Positions 1 through 11,100 of a stretch of DNA of 64,000 nucleotides are shown here, piece after piece (within the stretch, counting starts at the first letter, position 1; every line of letters starts with the position of its first letter). Origin of the DNA: Przewalskia tangutica (taxonomy: Eukaryota > Streptophyta > Magnoliopsida > Solanales > Solanaceae); NCBI GenBank assembly GCA_029844215.1, contig CM056729.1, positions 4,588,001 to 4,652,000 on the forward strand. The letters are read 5' to 3'. Under the pieces are notes generated by a model. The model had not been told where the DNA came from. It did no database searches and worked only from the letters and a program-made list of their open reading frames with translations. A program made the translations under genes and the position numbers.

Positions 1-57
1 TGGATTTCCATTCATTATTGGAAGTCGTCACTGTTTGACACTAATGACAAATTGCAG

Positions 58-1571
58 GTACTGGATGAAATACATAGGCAACCTATGTCACTGTCCTTAT
101 CTGTATTATCACTTCCAGCTTCAGAGTCAGTTGTGGACTCATTCCCAGTGAAGAGTTACTCAAAACCAGAAGAAGTAGATACTGTCAACAATGTTTTACA
201 GTATGTTTCTCTGTCCCTTTGTGTTTTGGTAGGAGAAATGAAGAGATAGGATGATAGCCATCTCCTACTTTATCTGAGACATTTTTCCCTTTGTCATATG
301 AAGAGAAAGGATGAGAGTTAGTTAACTCTTTGTCCACGTGAGACTTCCTGTACACGGAATTGGTGAAAAGGAAGTCAAATTGGAATGATTTGCTGTTTGC
401 TCTATTTTATTTTTTCTCCCTATATACACAAGATGATTGAGTGTTACAGATGATGTTAGTTCTGCTATTTGTATCATCATTTTTTTTGGCTGTCTTAAAT
501 CATCCTTTGCCCTTTAGGAAATACTTCTCTGATCTGCTCATGATGGACACTTCCTTTTTCATGGTTTTTTCAGTGTCACCTTGATGCTTTTGAGTTAAGT
601 AATCTAAAGAAATGAAATTGAGGTGTGCTGCCTTGTTCTAGTAAATGTGAAGGAGAATTAATGTTGCTTTGTACAAAAAACATTTTGTTACTGGTGGACT
701 ACATTTGCTCATTTTTCTTTCTCTGTACCTGTAAAAACTACCCATATTATGCCCCCATCTCATTTTCATGGATACTTTTGGCTTTGTAGAGACGAAGAGA
801 TGAATGCTTGGATTCGTTATGCATTGTGTTTGGTAGAAAATGTTAAAAATAATAGTTTGCAATGAGGAAAAAATGGAGAAATTGGTTGAGAAGTTTTCAC
901 ATCAATCATAGCTTAGTATAAATTTATATACCTGAATTGTTAAGAGGGATTTTTTTTAACGAAAGGGGGTCAAAGGTTTTGGGATGAACATCCATTAAGA
1001 AAAAGCACTTCCTGGTATGAACTCAGGTGAATGAAAATGGGTTGGAAGGAGTGCATTATATGAAAGCGAGTTAAAACCACTTAGTATGTGCAATAAGAAG
1101 TTATGAGTTTAAGCAAATATATGGGTTTTTGTTCTCTTTTTCTGATAACTAATGGGATGTAGTTATGTGGTACTTTTTTATGTCAAAGTAGTCACTGTTT
1201 TTTATGGTTTGCGTTTTGTTAATTTATGATCATGCTATACAATTTGTAGGTGTCACATATGCTTGTCCGAGTACGAGGAAGGAGATAAAATACGAGTTCT
1301 ACCTTGTCACCATGAGTTTCATTTATCATGTGTGGATAAATGGCTCAAAGAGATACACGGGTAACATGAAACCGCAAGTAACTTTTAATTTACATCTGTA
1401 CATTAGTTTTGTTCTCTCATCTTGGTGGAGAGAATGATACTAAAGGAGGAGAAATCTTTGTCCTTTTACTAACATGGTGTTTTTCACAGTGTATGCCCAC
1501 TTTGCAGAGGAGATGTCCAAAATGGTTTTGTTGACGGTTCAATTTCTAACCCAGCAGCACTTCCTCTTTGA
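58..1571 (+). CDS. RING-H2 E3 ubiquitin ligase, C-terminal exons only
   Basis: These are the last three exons of a gene entering from the left: 58-200, 1250-1360 and 1490-1571 (TGA stop). Acceptors AG at 56-57, 1248-1249 and 1488-1489 and donors GT at 201 and 1361 keep one open frame. The protein end carries a serine/valine-rich stretch (LDEIHRQP, SLSVLSLP, VDSFPVKSY) and then a complete RING-H2 domain: CHIC, then LPCHHEFHLSC, DKWL and CPLCR, with the C3H2C3 spacing of zinc-binding RING-H2 proteins. It ends NPAALPL. RING-H2 proteins recruit an E2 enzyme and transfer ubiquitin to substrates. The sequence around the RING (EEGDKIRVLPCHHEFH, KEIHGVCPLC) recalls a plant group that includes Arabidopsis JUL1, but that is memory, not a search. 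The N-terminus is outside the window. The 3' UTR probably extends to about 2.0 kb. Confidence 0.85.
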
Positions 1572-2993
1572 GGTATCTAGTACATAGAGGGAGGAAAGGG
1601 AAGTGAAGAGGGGGAAAAGGAACGCACGGTAAAAAGCCCGGCTCCATAATTTGTTGTATTTTGGTAAATATAGTGACGGTGATGGAAAGGAAACAAGAAA
1701 TTTTGCTATTTACAGTTTCCAGCGATTTCTGAAGGAAAGGCTCTTCTTAACGGTGTTATTTCCCGAAGCATCTTGAGCTAGGAAGGGTTGTATATCACCT
1801 AATGGAGCACGTTTTTCTTTGTTCGCCTTATTCTCAAGACAAGGTGAGGGAGTTAGGGCCTCTTCCTTTTTCTATTTTTCGACGTTGCCCCCATGCAATT
1901 TTGTGGAGAGCTTGTACAGATATATATGGCAGCTTTCGCTCCGCAATGCACCTTTGTTGTTAAGAAGGCACATTTTAATGTTTATTGAGAGAAAATTACA
2001 ATGCAGATGGCATTGTACTTGGTGGAGGTTTTAGGAAATAGGTGAATTTTTCATATGGTATTCTCATTAATGGATAGAGATATATATGTAATAGGAAAAG
2101 TTCCATATCTATAATATTATATAGTAGAGACTTTCATAGCCAACATCTGGCTTGTCTTGCCTGCAATTAAATTCATTGCTTGTAGTATATTCTCCATGCA
2201 TTCTAAAAAGAATGATATAGATTTGAGTATCCTTGAGGTTAAGGTTTGCGTTGTAGTGGTCAATGAAATGAGGTGAAAATCATGGAGAGTGTCAAGGTTC
2301 ATATCCCAACAAAGTTAAAAGAAGTGTGTGGTGGTTGGGGGGGGGGGGGGGATGTCGATCGGTGATTTTCTTATTTGCTCAAGTCTTAGTAAACAAAGTT
2401 ACCATGTGGATACTATTGTCATAATTTAAAAAGAACTATAAATAACAAATTCTCTTGAAAATATTTTAGAAAATGACAAAAATGCTCTTATATTTGGTGG
2501 TAGATTTAATTTGGTCCTTAAATATATACTGCAGAGCAATTTTGGTGCTTTAAAGTTTGTCAAAAGTGAACACTCCAAATATTTTAACAAACTTTAGCTA
2601 TTAGATTTTAACATACTTGTGAAGAAAAGATGGATTTGACGTGAACTGAATTTGGAGGTGAAGTTTTTGCTATATTTGGTCTATTTATGGTGTCTGATAC
2701 AATTATTTGAGGTGCACAATTTCTACTATTTTTTATCAAATTTGATGTTTGGGGGTTCAGTTTTTAGTGTTGCAATTTGACGGGATTTCGTAGTGTTTTT
2801 TGATTAAATTTTTTGTTTCACAATCCCCGTTAAATTTAATTAGTGGCGGAGACAGAAATTCATACTAAGAGTATCACACCTAGGATTTGTACAACAATCT
2901 TTTAACTCTGCCACTTAAATCTAATGGAATAATATATATCTCAAAAATCTCAGCGTTTTTTCATTGTCCCACCAAATGAACTCTCTTAAACAT
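1572..2993. other. 3' UTR and AT-rich spacer with a G15 tract
   Basis: No coding exon is visible. The first few hundred bases are probably the 3' UTR of the RING gene. A run of 15 G occurs at 2337-2351. Around 2840-2930 there is a degenerate match to a dispersed 'gtggcgga..' repeat also seen near 57.4 kb. The rest is AT-rich spacer between two genes that converge. Confidence 0.5.
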
Positions 2994-5756
2994 TTAGGCA
3001 AAAAGATTATATTTGAGGCCCTTATCAATGCTACTATTAACATAAACTGGACCACTACTCTTCAAAGGAGTGAAGATTTTTGCTTGTTTAGAAGGGAATG
3101 AATGATCTTGTTGAGGAGCAAAAAGATTTGGATGACAATTTTCATCATCATCATCATCATAATCATAATCATCAAATGTTGTCCATCTTTTTGAGTTTTG
3201 CTTCTTCTCCTCCTTGGTAATACCTTTTAAGTTTCCTCCCATTTCTCCAACATGGTTCTTGAATTCCTTCCTTACCACATCCAAAACGACGTCTCCATAT
3301 CGATCACACCATGTTCTGAAAATCATCCAGGAAAAAAGAACAACAGAACAATTAATATGAAGTGATATAACTGGTTTTGCCTAGAATTAGGACTACATGT
3401 TACACACAACTTCTGAAATGGCAAGTGTTGAGAGTACAAGTGTGCTTACTTAGGGAAGAACTTTTTTAGATCAGCCTTGTCAACAGGAAGCCTAGTTGAA
3501 ATTGCTTCAATTTGATCATCTCTGATGTATGATACTAGTTAGTTAACCCAATCTATTCAACAAGTCTAAAACCATAAGAAAGAGTAAATAAATCCAATCT
3601 TACGTTAACTCAACGCTTGAATTTTTGGCACCAAGTTCTGTTTGAATTCGTGATAGCTCTTTCTTGATACTGTCTCCTAAAACCTGAAAATGTGCAACAA
3701 AGAAACAATTGCAGATTAGGGTCATAGAGTAGTTTTTAAAAGGGATACTTACCTTTTTGGACCGCTCAAAGAAATAATAGCCAGCAAATAAATAGGTTTT
3801 GTATATTAAGTACAAATATACATATAATTTACATATTGTATACATAAATGTACCTTATCGACAAAGAAATCCGAAGGGGCACCATTAGGATGCAACTTTC
3901 TTTTAATCTGTTTAGTATCTGGTCCTTCTCCAACAGGTTCAGCAACAAGCTGGCCTAAGTAACTTCCACCACCATCCGATTTCTCATCATGCGACAATGG
4001 AGCTGTTTCATCCTCAGAATCATTCTTCCTCCACTTCTTGAAACCATCAAATCCCCACTGTTTCTTACCTGATTTCGACAATTTTCCTTCGGATTCAGGC
4101 TCAGCGCGATGTTGATCATCAATGCCAAACAGTCCCTTAAAAGGTTTATTATGCTTCTTCACTTTCATAGGTTCATTAGGCATGCTCTCCACCATCAAAA
4201 TAGACTTAGTTTCACTATCATTTTTGGTGTTCCAAAAAGGGTTCTCTGTTGAAACTCCTAATTCATTTATTGACAAAGAACGATTTTCGCTTACTGGATT
4301 AAGTACGCCTCTTTCTTCTTTGAGCATTCCATTTTTAGCAAAGCCAAAAACTGAAGCAGCACCTTTGATTTGCTTTAAGGCTGAAGTTTTCTTTTCTTTA
4401 TTTTTCGAGCTCGAACTCGAGATCTCTTTGCCAAGATAGGATTTTTCATCCTTCAAATCTATAGCAGACCATTCATCATTTGTGCATTCTTTCTTTGATC
4501 CAACAATAACATGTTTTGCCTCAATTTCAGCTCCTTGAACTGCTAGCCTTTGCAATAATGGCCTCTTTGATGAATGGTACTCTTCCTCTGATATACATTT
4601 TGCATATAGTAACTCCTTCAAGAAGAAAAAAAACATAAAAAATTTAAGCTTCTAAAACAAAAACAACCAAAAGAAAAAAGAAAAACTCCCAAAAGCATAA
4701 ATTTCAGTTCAAGATTGAAAATGTACTTGACAATAACTCTTCAAGAAGAACAACCATAAAAAATAATATTTACAGGATAAACAGAAAAATATAAAAACAT
4801 CATTGGTAAGGAGCGCTTTCCCCAAATGGATGGGCACTACGAGGCGTGAATCCGAATATAATCGTACTCTAATGTGAGTACCGGACACCAGGTGTAAAAA
4901 ACAAAACAAAAAACCATAAAATAATTAAGCTTTACAGGAAAAAAGAAAAAAAAAACCCCAACTCCCAAAAGCTCAAATTTCAGTTTAATTTTCCAAATGT
5001 ACTTGACAGTAAGTTCTTTAAGAAGAACAACCATAAAAAAAATAAGATTTACAAGAAAAAAACAAATTTTATTTTTTATTAAAATAGAAACAACAAAATA
5101 GAAAAAATAACCCCAACTCCCAAAAGCTAAACTTTCAGCTAAATTTTGAAAATTGTACTTGGAACTACAAATCAATCGAGCTGTCTATAGTTCATCTTAA
5201 ATCATGATAAAAGATCAACAATCACTCCACCAACCAACAACAACAATAACAACATAAGGTGAGGTCTGAGAAGGATAGAGTAGCAGACCTTACCCCTAAC
5301 TTGGTATGTAGAGAGACTGTTTCTAGAAAAAACTCGGCTCAAGAAAAAACATGACAAAAAAGATCACTCCACCAAGCAAATGACACAAAAATTTCAACAA
5401 AATGAAAAAAAGGGAAAATTCACCTGCAAGAAGATCAACTTATCCCTTAAAATTATAGAATGTTCATGATCAGCAGGAGACGCGATGAGCGTATCAAGAA
5501 GGTGTGATCTAAAAGCAGAAACTTCAGATTCAGCCAAGATCCCTTCTTTACAAAGACCCATCAAGTTAAGAATCTGATGAAAAGATTCTTGTTGCCATTT
5601 AAGGTTATCCGATTGTTGCTTCGACAACCTTTGTTCAGCAGCTACAATGGCGGGTAATCGCCTTTTCTTGAAAGGAAATGGAAGAATTGTTTTGCAAAGA
5701 GAAGTAATTGAGTCATGAAGTGAGCTATAGTATGTTGGTGTGTATGAATAAACCAT
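2994..5756 (-). CDS. Conserved plant protein of unknown function, 522 aa, five exons
   Basis: The exons on the minus strand are 5756-5424, 4615-3854, 3683-3604, 3521-3450 and 3315-2994 (TAA). Every junction has GT/AG and phases agree, giving 522 residues. I do not recognise a catalytic domain. Residues 1-150 form a conserved-looking helical region (WQQESFHQILNLMGL, AESEVSAFRSHLL, then ELLYAKCISEEEY). The middle, about 150-360, is lysine/serine-rich and probably disordered. Residues about 366-440 are again helical (KKELSRIQTELG, DQIEAISTRLP, TWCDRYGDVVLDVV). An acidic run, DDYDYDDDDDE, lies at about 464-474, followed by a basic/serine tail. There is no signal peptide or membrane segment. WSAI at residues 160-163, preceded by DE, fits the W-x-x-L/I/V ATG8-interacting form, so an autophagy adaptor such as the ATI3 type is one possibility, unproven. 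The start is the first ATG of exon 1. Exon 1 is 333 nt and ends exactly at a Gln codon. Intron 1 holds a short retroposon. Confidence 0.85.
5234..5362 (-). mobile_element. Short retroposon (SINE or dead-on-arrival LINE tail)
   Basis: This 129-bp insert lies in intron 1 of the 522-aa gene. It is flanked by a perfect 13-bp target duplication (5221-5233 and 5363-5375, ATCACTCCACCAA). Read on the minus strand it ends in TTG repeats and contains AAGGTCTGC and CTCAGACCTCACC, typical of the Solanaceae TS SINE 3' region. The same tail ends the RTE-type LINE at 62582-63730, so it may be either a SINE or a severely 5'-truncated LINE copy. Confidence 0.8.
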
Positions 5757-8101
5757 TCTTGAAGCTATGAATAAATTTAATTTGAGAATATTAAACTATG
5801 ATGAATTTGATAAATGGAGGAGAGTTTTTGTATGGTGAAAGGCTTTTGTTCCAAACGGTCAAGTGGAAAAACTAGCCGTTGGATTTTTCAAGACGTTAGA
5901 CTAGCTGTAACATGAAAACGACGTCGTTCCATTTTCCAAGTTCCAAAAGTTTTTTTTTGGAAAAGACATTTTTAGTCCTTGTTATTACCCAACATATTTA
6001 ACCTTTTTTCTAATTAAACTATTTTTTTCATTTTATATGTAAATTGTGTTATATTAGGGTTATTTTTAGAACCATATTATCGTAAAAAATGGAGCCATAG
6101 TAATTTATGGTTTCTTCTATATATGGCAAGACACTTTAGTAGTAATTTATCTATTTATTTGATATTAAGTTTATTTTATGTTGTTGGGTTTGGAAGTGGT
6201 TCGCCTACCGGGGTTAGCGTAGGAGTCACCATAACTTCTAAATAGGGGCATAACATCTTTGTGGGTATACTTGGCTTCTTTTTAGTAAAGAGTCTAAAGA
6301 CTGAAACTTTATGATACTTCTTGATAACATAGATAATCTGTGTGGTTGACTTAGTCGTAGAATCCTATTTGTAAGGCTAAAAACATTTGAACTATTTATA
6401 CCTTAACTAACTAAGCAAATGGAGAAATATCGGAAAGTACCAATTCTCGTCACCGCTATAGTTAGGATCGATCAATGATGTTGTTGGGTACATATGCTTC
6501 CCCTACTCACTTTATACTTGTTGCACCTTCTGTGTGCAGGTACAGATCTGAGCTCGAGTGGAGCATAGTGGTTCGCGAGCTTGGAGAGTGTTTTGAAGTT
6601 CAGGGTGAGTTGTCGATGTCTTCCCAACATTGAATTCCCTCTGTCCCTTTTATTTGTGTCTTCTTTATTTCAGTCTGTTATTTGTATTAAGTATTTAGAC
6701 ATTATAATTGTATTTAGAAAGCTCTTGTACTTATGACTTCTAGGTTTTGGGGAGTCGACTTAGACTTTATGTATTAAGTCATTAAGACCTTGTCAGTTCG
6801 TTGGATATCTCTTACTTTTCTCATTTCTGCACTTTTATTTATGTATTTTATCTTATATGTTTGAGGTTTTTCTACGAGTTCAGGGAAGGTGCCCTCACGA
6901 CAAGATATAATTTTGGATCGTAACAACTACTTGGACAAATGAGTAGTTGACAAAAAAACGATTCTTACAAGTAGGCTAAAAGAATATGCCAAGGCTGAAA
7001 CGAAAATGATAAGCTTAGACTACTTGGTCTAATGAATACAATCCTTTTATTTAAAACATCCTTTGTACAAAAACTCTACCCAATTCCAAATTAAAACAAA
7101 AACCCACTTAACAAAATCCCTAACACACGATTTTTAAAATTGGATCAGAATAACAAAAATAACAAACCAAAATTGGATCAGAATAACCCACTTGACCAAA
7201 TTAATCTGAGCTTAATTTGACGAAAATAACAAACCAAAATTGGATATAAATTTGTTTTTGTTATCTCTAACAGAGTAATGAACTTCACACCTTAAGCTTA
7301 TTTCTAACTAAAAGAGATCCATAATTTATATAAATATTTATGAGATTTACCTAAACAAGATTGTGTTTCTTATAAACAAGATATTTTCTTCATAATTCAA
7401 AAAAATTATAACTCCACAGTAAATAATAATAATAACAACAAATTATAAGTTGGAAAAAAATGAAAAAAGTCTTTCTTAATCGTAGAAAAAAAAATAGAAA
7501 TATCATTAAGTTTCTTAAAAATAAAAAACCAAACCAAACTGACAACAACCAAAGCGATACATATGTATTATACTTGATTTAATTTGATTTTAATAATTAA
7601 AAAATCGATTACATTGATTTGATTTTGATTTTGATTTTAATAAAAAACCCACCGATGAACACCTCTATGTGGAACAATGAAATTTTTGTAAGTATTTGAC
7701 TTCCATAATAAATTAAATTGGGAGAAATTCACATACAAAAAGAAAAGGAGATAAAGATAAATATAATTAAGATGTTAGTATAATAATAGACATTCTAAAT
7801 GTTGGCTATTAGGTAGTGCAATTCTAATAGGATTAGTAATCCCGTTCCTCCCTTTTGTTTTCCACCAGTACCATTGTCACCGGAAGTAGCCATGGCATAG
7901 AGGCAGAGGCGAGGTTCTCAATCCGGCAAGTCAAGGGGTCTCCGTTCATAGTTCTGGCTGAATCAGATCTTTTCCGATGAATAAGAATTCGTTTCAGGGA
8001 TAAAGTTCAACAATAAAATACAGTAGGAAGGGTATATTTGACCCATTTCCGTAAAAAGAAAGAAGAAAACTATATATGTACAGACTCTGCATAACCCATT
8101 T
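5757..8101. other. Intergenic region with a decayed LTR remnant
   Basis: The first ~100 bases are probably 5' UTR of the 522-aa gene. Between about 6180 and 6930 are phrases typical of Gypsy LTRs (GGTTCGCCTACCGGGGTTAGCG near 6198, and a 'gccctcacga..ggatcgtaaca' end near 6890-6925), without clear termini or target duplication. From 7000 to 7800 is AT-rich sequence with no gene. 7800-8101 is probably 3' flank of RING copy A. Confidence 0.4.
5917..5928. promoter_or_regulatory. Perfect palindrome AACGACGTCGTT upstream of the 522-aa gene
   Basis: A 12-bp perfect palindrome with an ACGT core sits about 160 bp upstream of the ATG at 5756. ACGT-core sites bind bZIP factors in plants. It is also an abundant plant promoter-type motif, so function is only a possibility. 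Confidence 0.35.
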
Positions 8102-11100
8102 TTAAGTGACAATCTCCATTCTGCAGCAAGGGCAATAGGCATAATTCTCTAACCATGGAACCAAACAAGAAGAATGGAACTTGTGGTCACATTGCAAATG
8201 CATTAGATTATCACCAACCTTGAATTGGTCCAAGCAAATGGTGCATTCATCCTTTTCTATATCCTTCCATTGCTTTACTACCCTGCTAAATGTCTTTATA
8301 CCATTTTGCTTCAATCCAAACATCTCTTTCTTAGGCAAAGTATTTGATTCTGGTTGCCCATTTTCAACATCCTTAACCCTTCCTTCTTTACTTTTAGTCC
8401 TGTTTCCAATAACAGCAAGGAATAAGTATAATCTAACTGAGATTCTATGTTGCATAATCTAACTGAGATTCTATGTTGCCCGGACTCTAAAGAATGTAGA
8501 CGAACCCATGTCAAATCCTCCAAAAATGAACTACTTTTAGAGGATCCGACACGCACTCAACAATTTGAGGAGTCTGAACAACATAGTTGAGATCACATTC
8601 AAAACAATATTTTAAACTCCGAACGGAATATAGGAATTTATATGAGATGCATGCCTTAAGAAAAACAATCACATGGTTGTTGATATAGAAAAAACTTACT
8701 CAAGCCCGGTGCTTGTAGTAGAATGTACGCTCACCTTAGCCTTACCTCGTGGAGGTAGAGGTAGAGAGGTTGTTTCAATAAACACTTTGCTCAAGTAACA
8801 CATATCATACAAAACATATTTGATAGAGAAATGTAGTTAGGCGTAAATATCTGGAGACTAACTATACAATTATGGTAATTATACAATACTAATTAAGGTA
8901 TAAGACTAATACATAATATACCAAATATACAACAGTGATGGGCTGCCCGTGATGGGCTTCTGGAGGTCAGCCGTGATCGGCTATTTAACAATTCCATTAC
9001 TCGAACTAAATCCGCTCAAGGTTTGCAAAGTTAGAGGGTAAAAGGTGCCCAATGTTATATGGAGGACAATCTTTTACCTACCCCAAACATAAAGGATATG
9101 TTTAGCTAAAAAATCGGGTTTGCTTTATCTTGAAGAAGTGTGTTAAATTTGCAAGAGCAAAGCAATCGAGAAGAGATTCGTGAGAGAAGAAGAGGTATTG
9201 GTCGCGAGAATGAGAAGAGAGAGTTTGGGAGCAACCGCTCTTCAGGATATTTTCTATTATGCTGCTCAAAAGTAATTACAAGGCATTTGTCCTATTTATA
9301 CTAGGAAATTAGACCCACTAATAATATTCTATTAATAACAAAATATCCACTAATAATATCCTACTAAAAACAAAATATCTAAGCTAACCACATATATACA
9401 AATGTATATATGTGGTATATCTCAACACCATAGCTCAAGGTTTGATCCTAGCTTGGAAGATACGAGGCAAAGATATCAAATATCAAGAATACGTAAAGAA
9501 AACCATCATTTGCATCGTCATTCACTCCTTCAGTTCCTTTCCCTGGCGAGAACATTATCCACCATAGCGATAAGAGTAATATCACCAGCTACAAACACTT
9601 CAGTAGCAGCAGTTGTAACAAAAATTAGCAACAACATTAGTAACTACAATGATCACAGTAAAGAATAATAGCAACAAATAGGAACACCAAAGAAAGTCAC
9701 GGTGGCAAGAACACAGTGCGACCAATTCAATATCTCGAGATATAAACCAAAGAAAAATAAAGAATAACTTCAAGATCGCTACACAACAACAAACTTCAAC
9801 ATCGCTACACTGCATAAACTCCATAATTCCGGTGTTAAGAAATGGCAACACACTCCAAAGAAGACCACTCATCGGGCAAGAACAACATTATGTGGAGCAG
9901 CAAGCTCAGCTGTAGCCAAGTAAGTCGCAACATCGACAATATCGGGTGCCACAATAATAATGAAGAACCCCTCGTTCTCTAGTCTCACTCGGACTAGAGA
10001 ATCCCTCGATTCTCGTTATGTAAAAATGACGGCAAGAATCCCTCGTTCTCTAGTCTCATCCGGACTAGGGAATCCCTCGATTCTCCTTATGTAAAAATGA
10101 CGGCAAGAACCCCTCGTTCTCTAGTCTCGCTTGGACTAGAGAATCCCTCAATTCTCATCACTCAAGCTATTTTAATAAGCTCGGATATGCAATGGAGTCT
10201 CCCTCAATTTCTAATCCAAATCCGGCTAGAAACTTTTCGATTCTCCTATCCTAAGCTACAAAAAAAATAGGCAATCTAACACTTGATCGACCTGTGAATA
10301 ACTCTTTGAATCCTTGAATTGAGCTTCAACTCAATCCATATTGTCTTCGACGAAGCATCCCTCAGTTCTCAGTCAATTTGTCGCTGAAAACTCCTCGATC
10401 CTTCTATCGTCATGTATTTACCTTCAGCAATTACACGCTTCACTGTAGTTCCTAGTCTATCTGCAAATGAAGTAAAATTAGTTGCTCAAACACATCATGG
10501 TCAGCCCCCACAATTCCTCCTGGCATAACCCTTGTGCCTCCAACAATACCAGCTGCTGTAACTTCAAGCTCTCTACGACACCGAGAACAACCTCATGCTC
10601 CAATCCCGAATACTCACCCTCAGTATTCTCCCTCAGAAGCACACAACAACACCAACATATTTCAAAAACTACAATAACACCCGATCTACAACAACACCAA
10701 CAGTAAAAACTTACTGGTTTATTCACCACAACATCAACTAACAACTAAATCAGATCCTGTTTAATACGACTCGCCAATACAAAACAACAACGACGAACTC
10801 GACACTTTTTCTCCAATTCGTCAATTCACCAACACAAATACAACTTTAACAACATTAGTAGTCACGGTGACACAACAACAACAATCCAACATTCACCAAC
10901 ACAAATCCAACTTTAATAACACATAACCAATACGAAAATAAAATTGAATTTCCATAAACTCACAGCAATTCGGAACTTAATTCGATCATTCTGCGCTGAA
11001 TCACAACAACTGGACAGACATACCTCAGAAGTATACATATTCGCGGCGATCTTCGACGTCGCAATGATAGCCAAAGACGGATTGTATCTGCAGAAAATGA

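Noticed and set aside
4122..4439. 105-codon plus-strand frame
   Set aside because: Antisense shadow of exon 2 of the 522-aa gene.
4709..5175. Phe-rich minus-strand frames
   Set aside because: Within intron 1 of the 522-aa gene, made of A/T-rich near-duplicate segments ('aactcccaaaagc' blocks).
9960..10160. Possible CRISPR-like array
   Set aside because: Three 71-bp units with no distinct spacers; a plain tandem repeat in a plant retroelement.
10478..10744. 88-codon minus frame as a candidate gag of the LTR element at 9141-11753
   Set aside because: Cys/Val-rich low-complexity peptide without capsid or zinc-knuckle motif.
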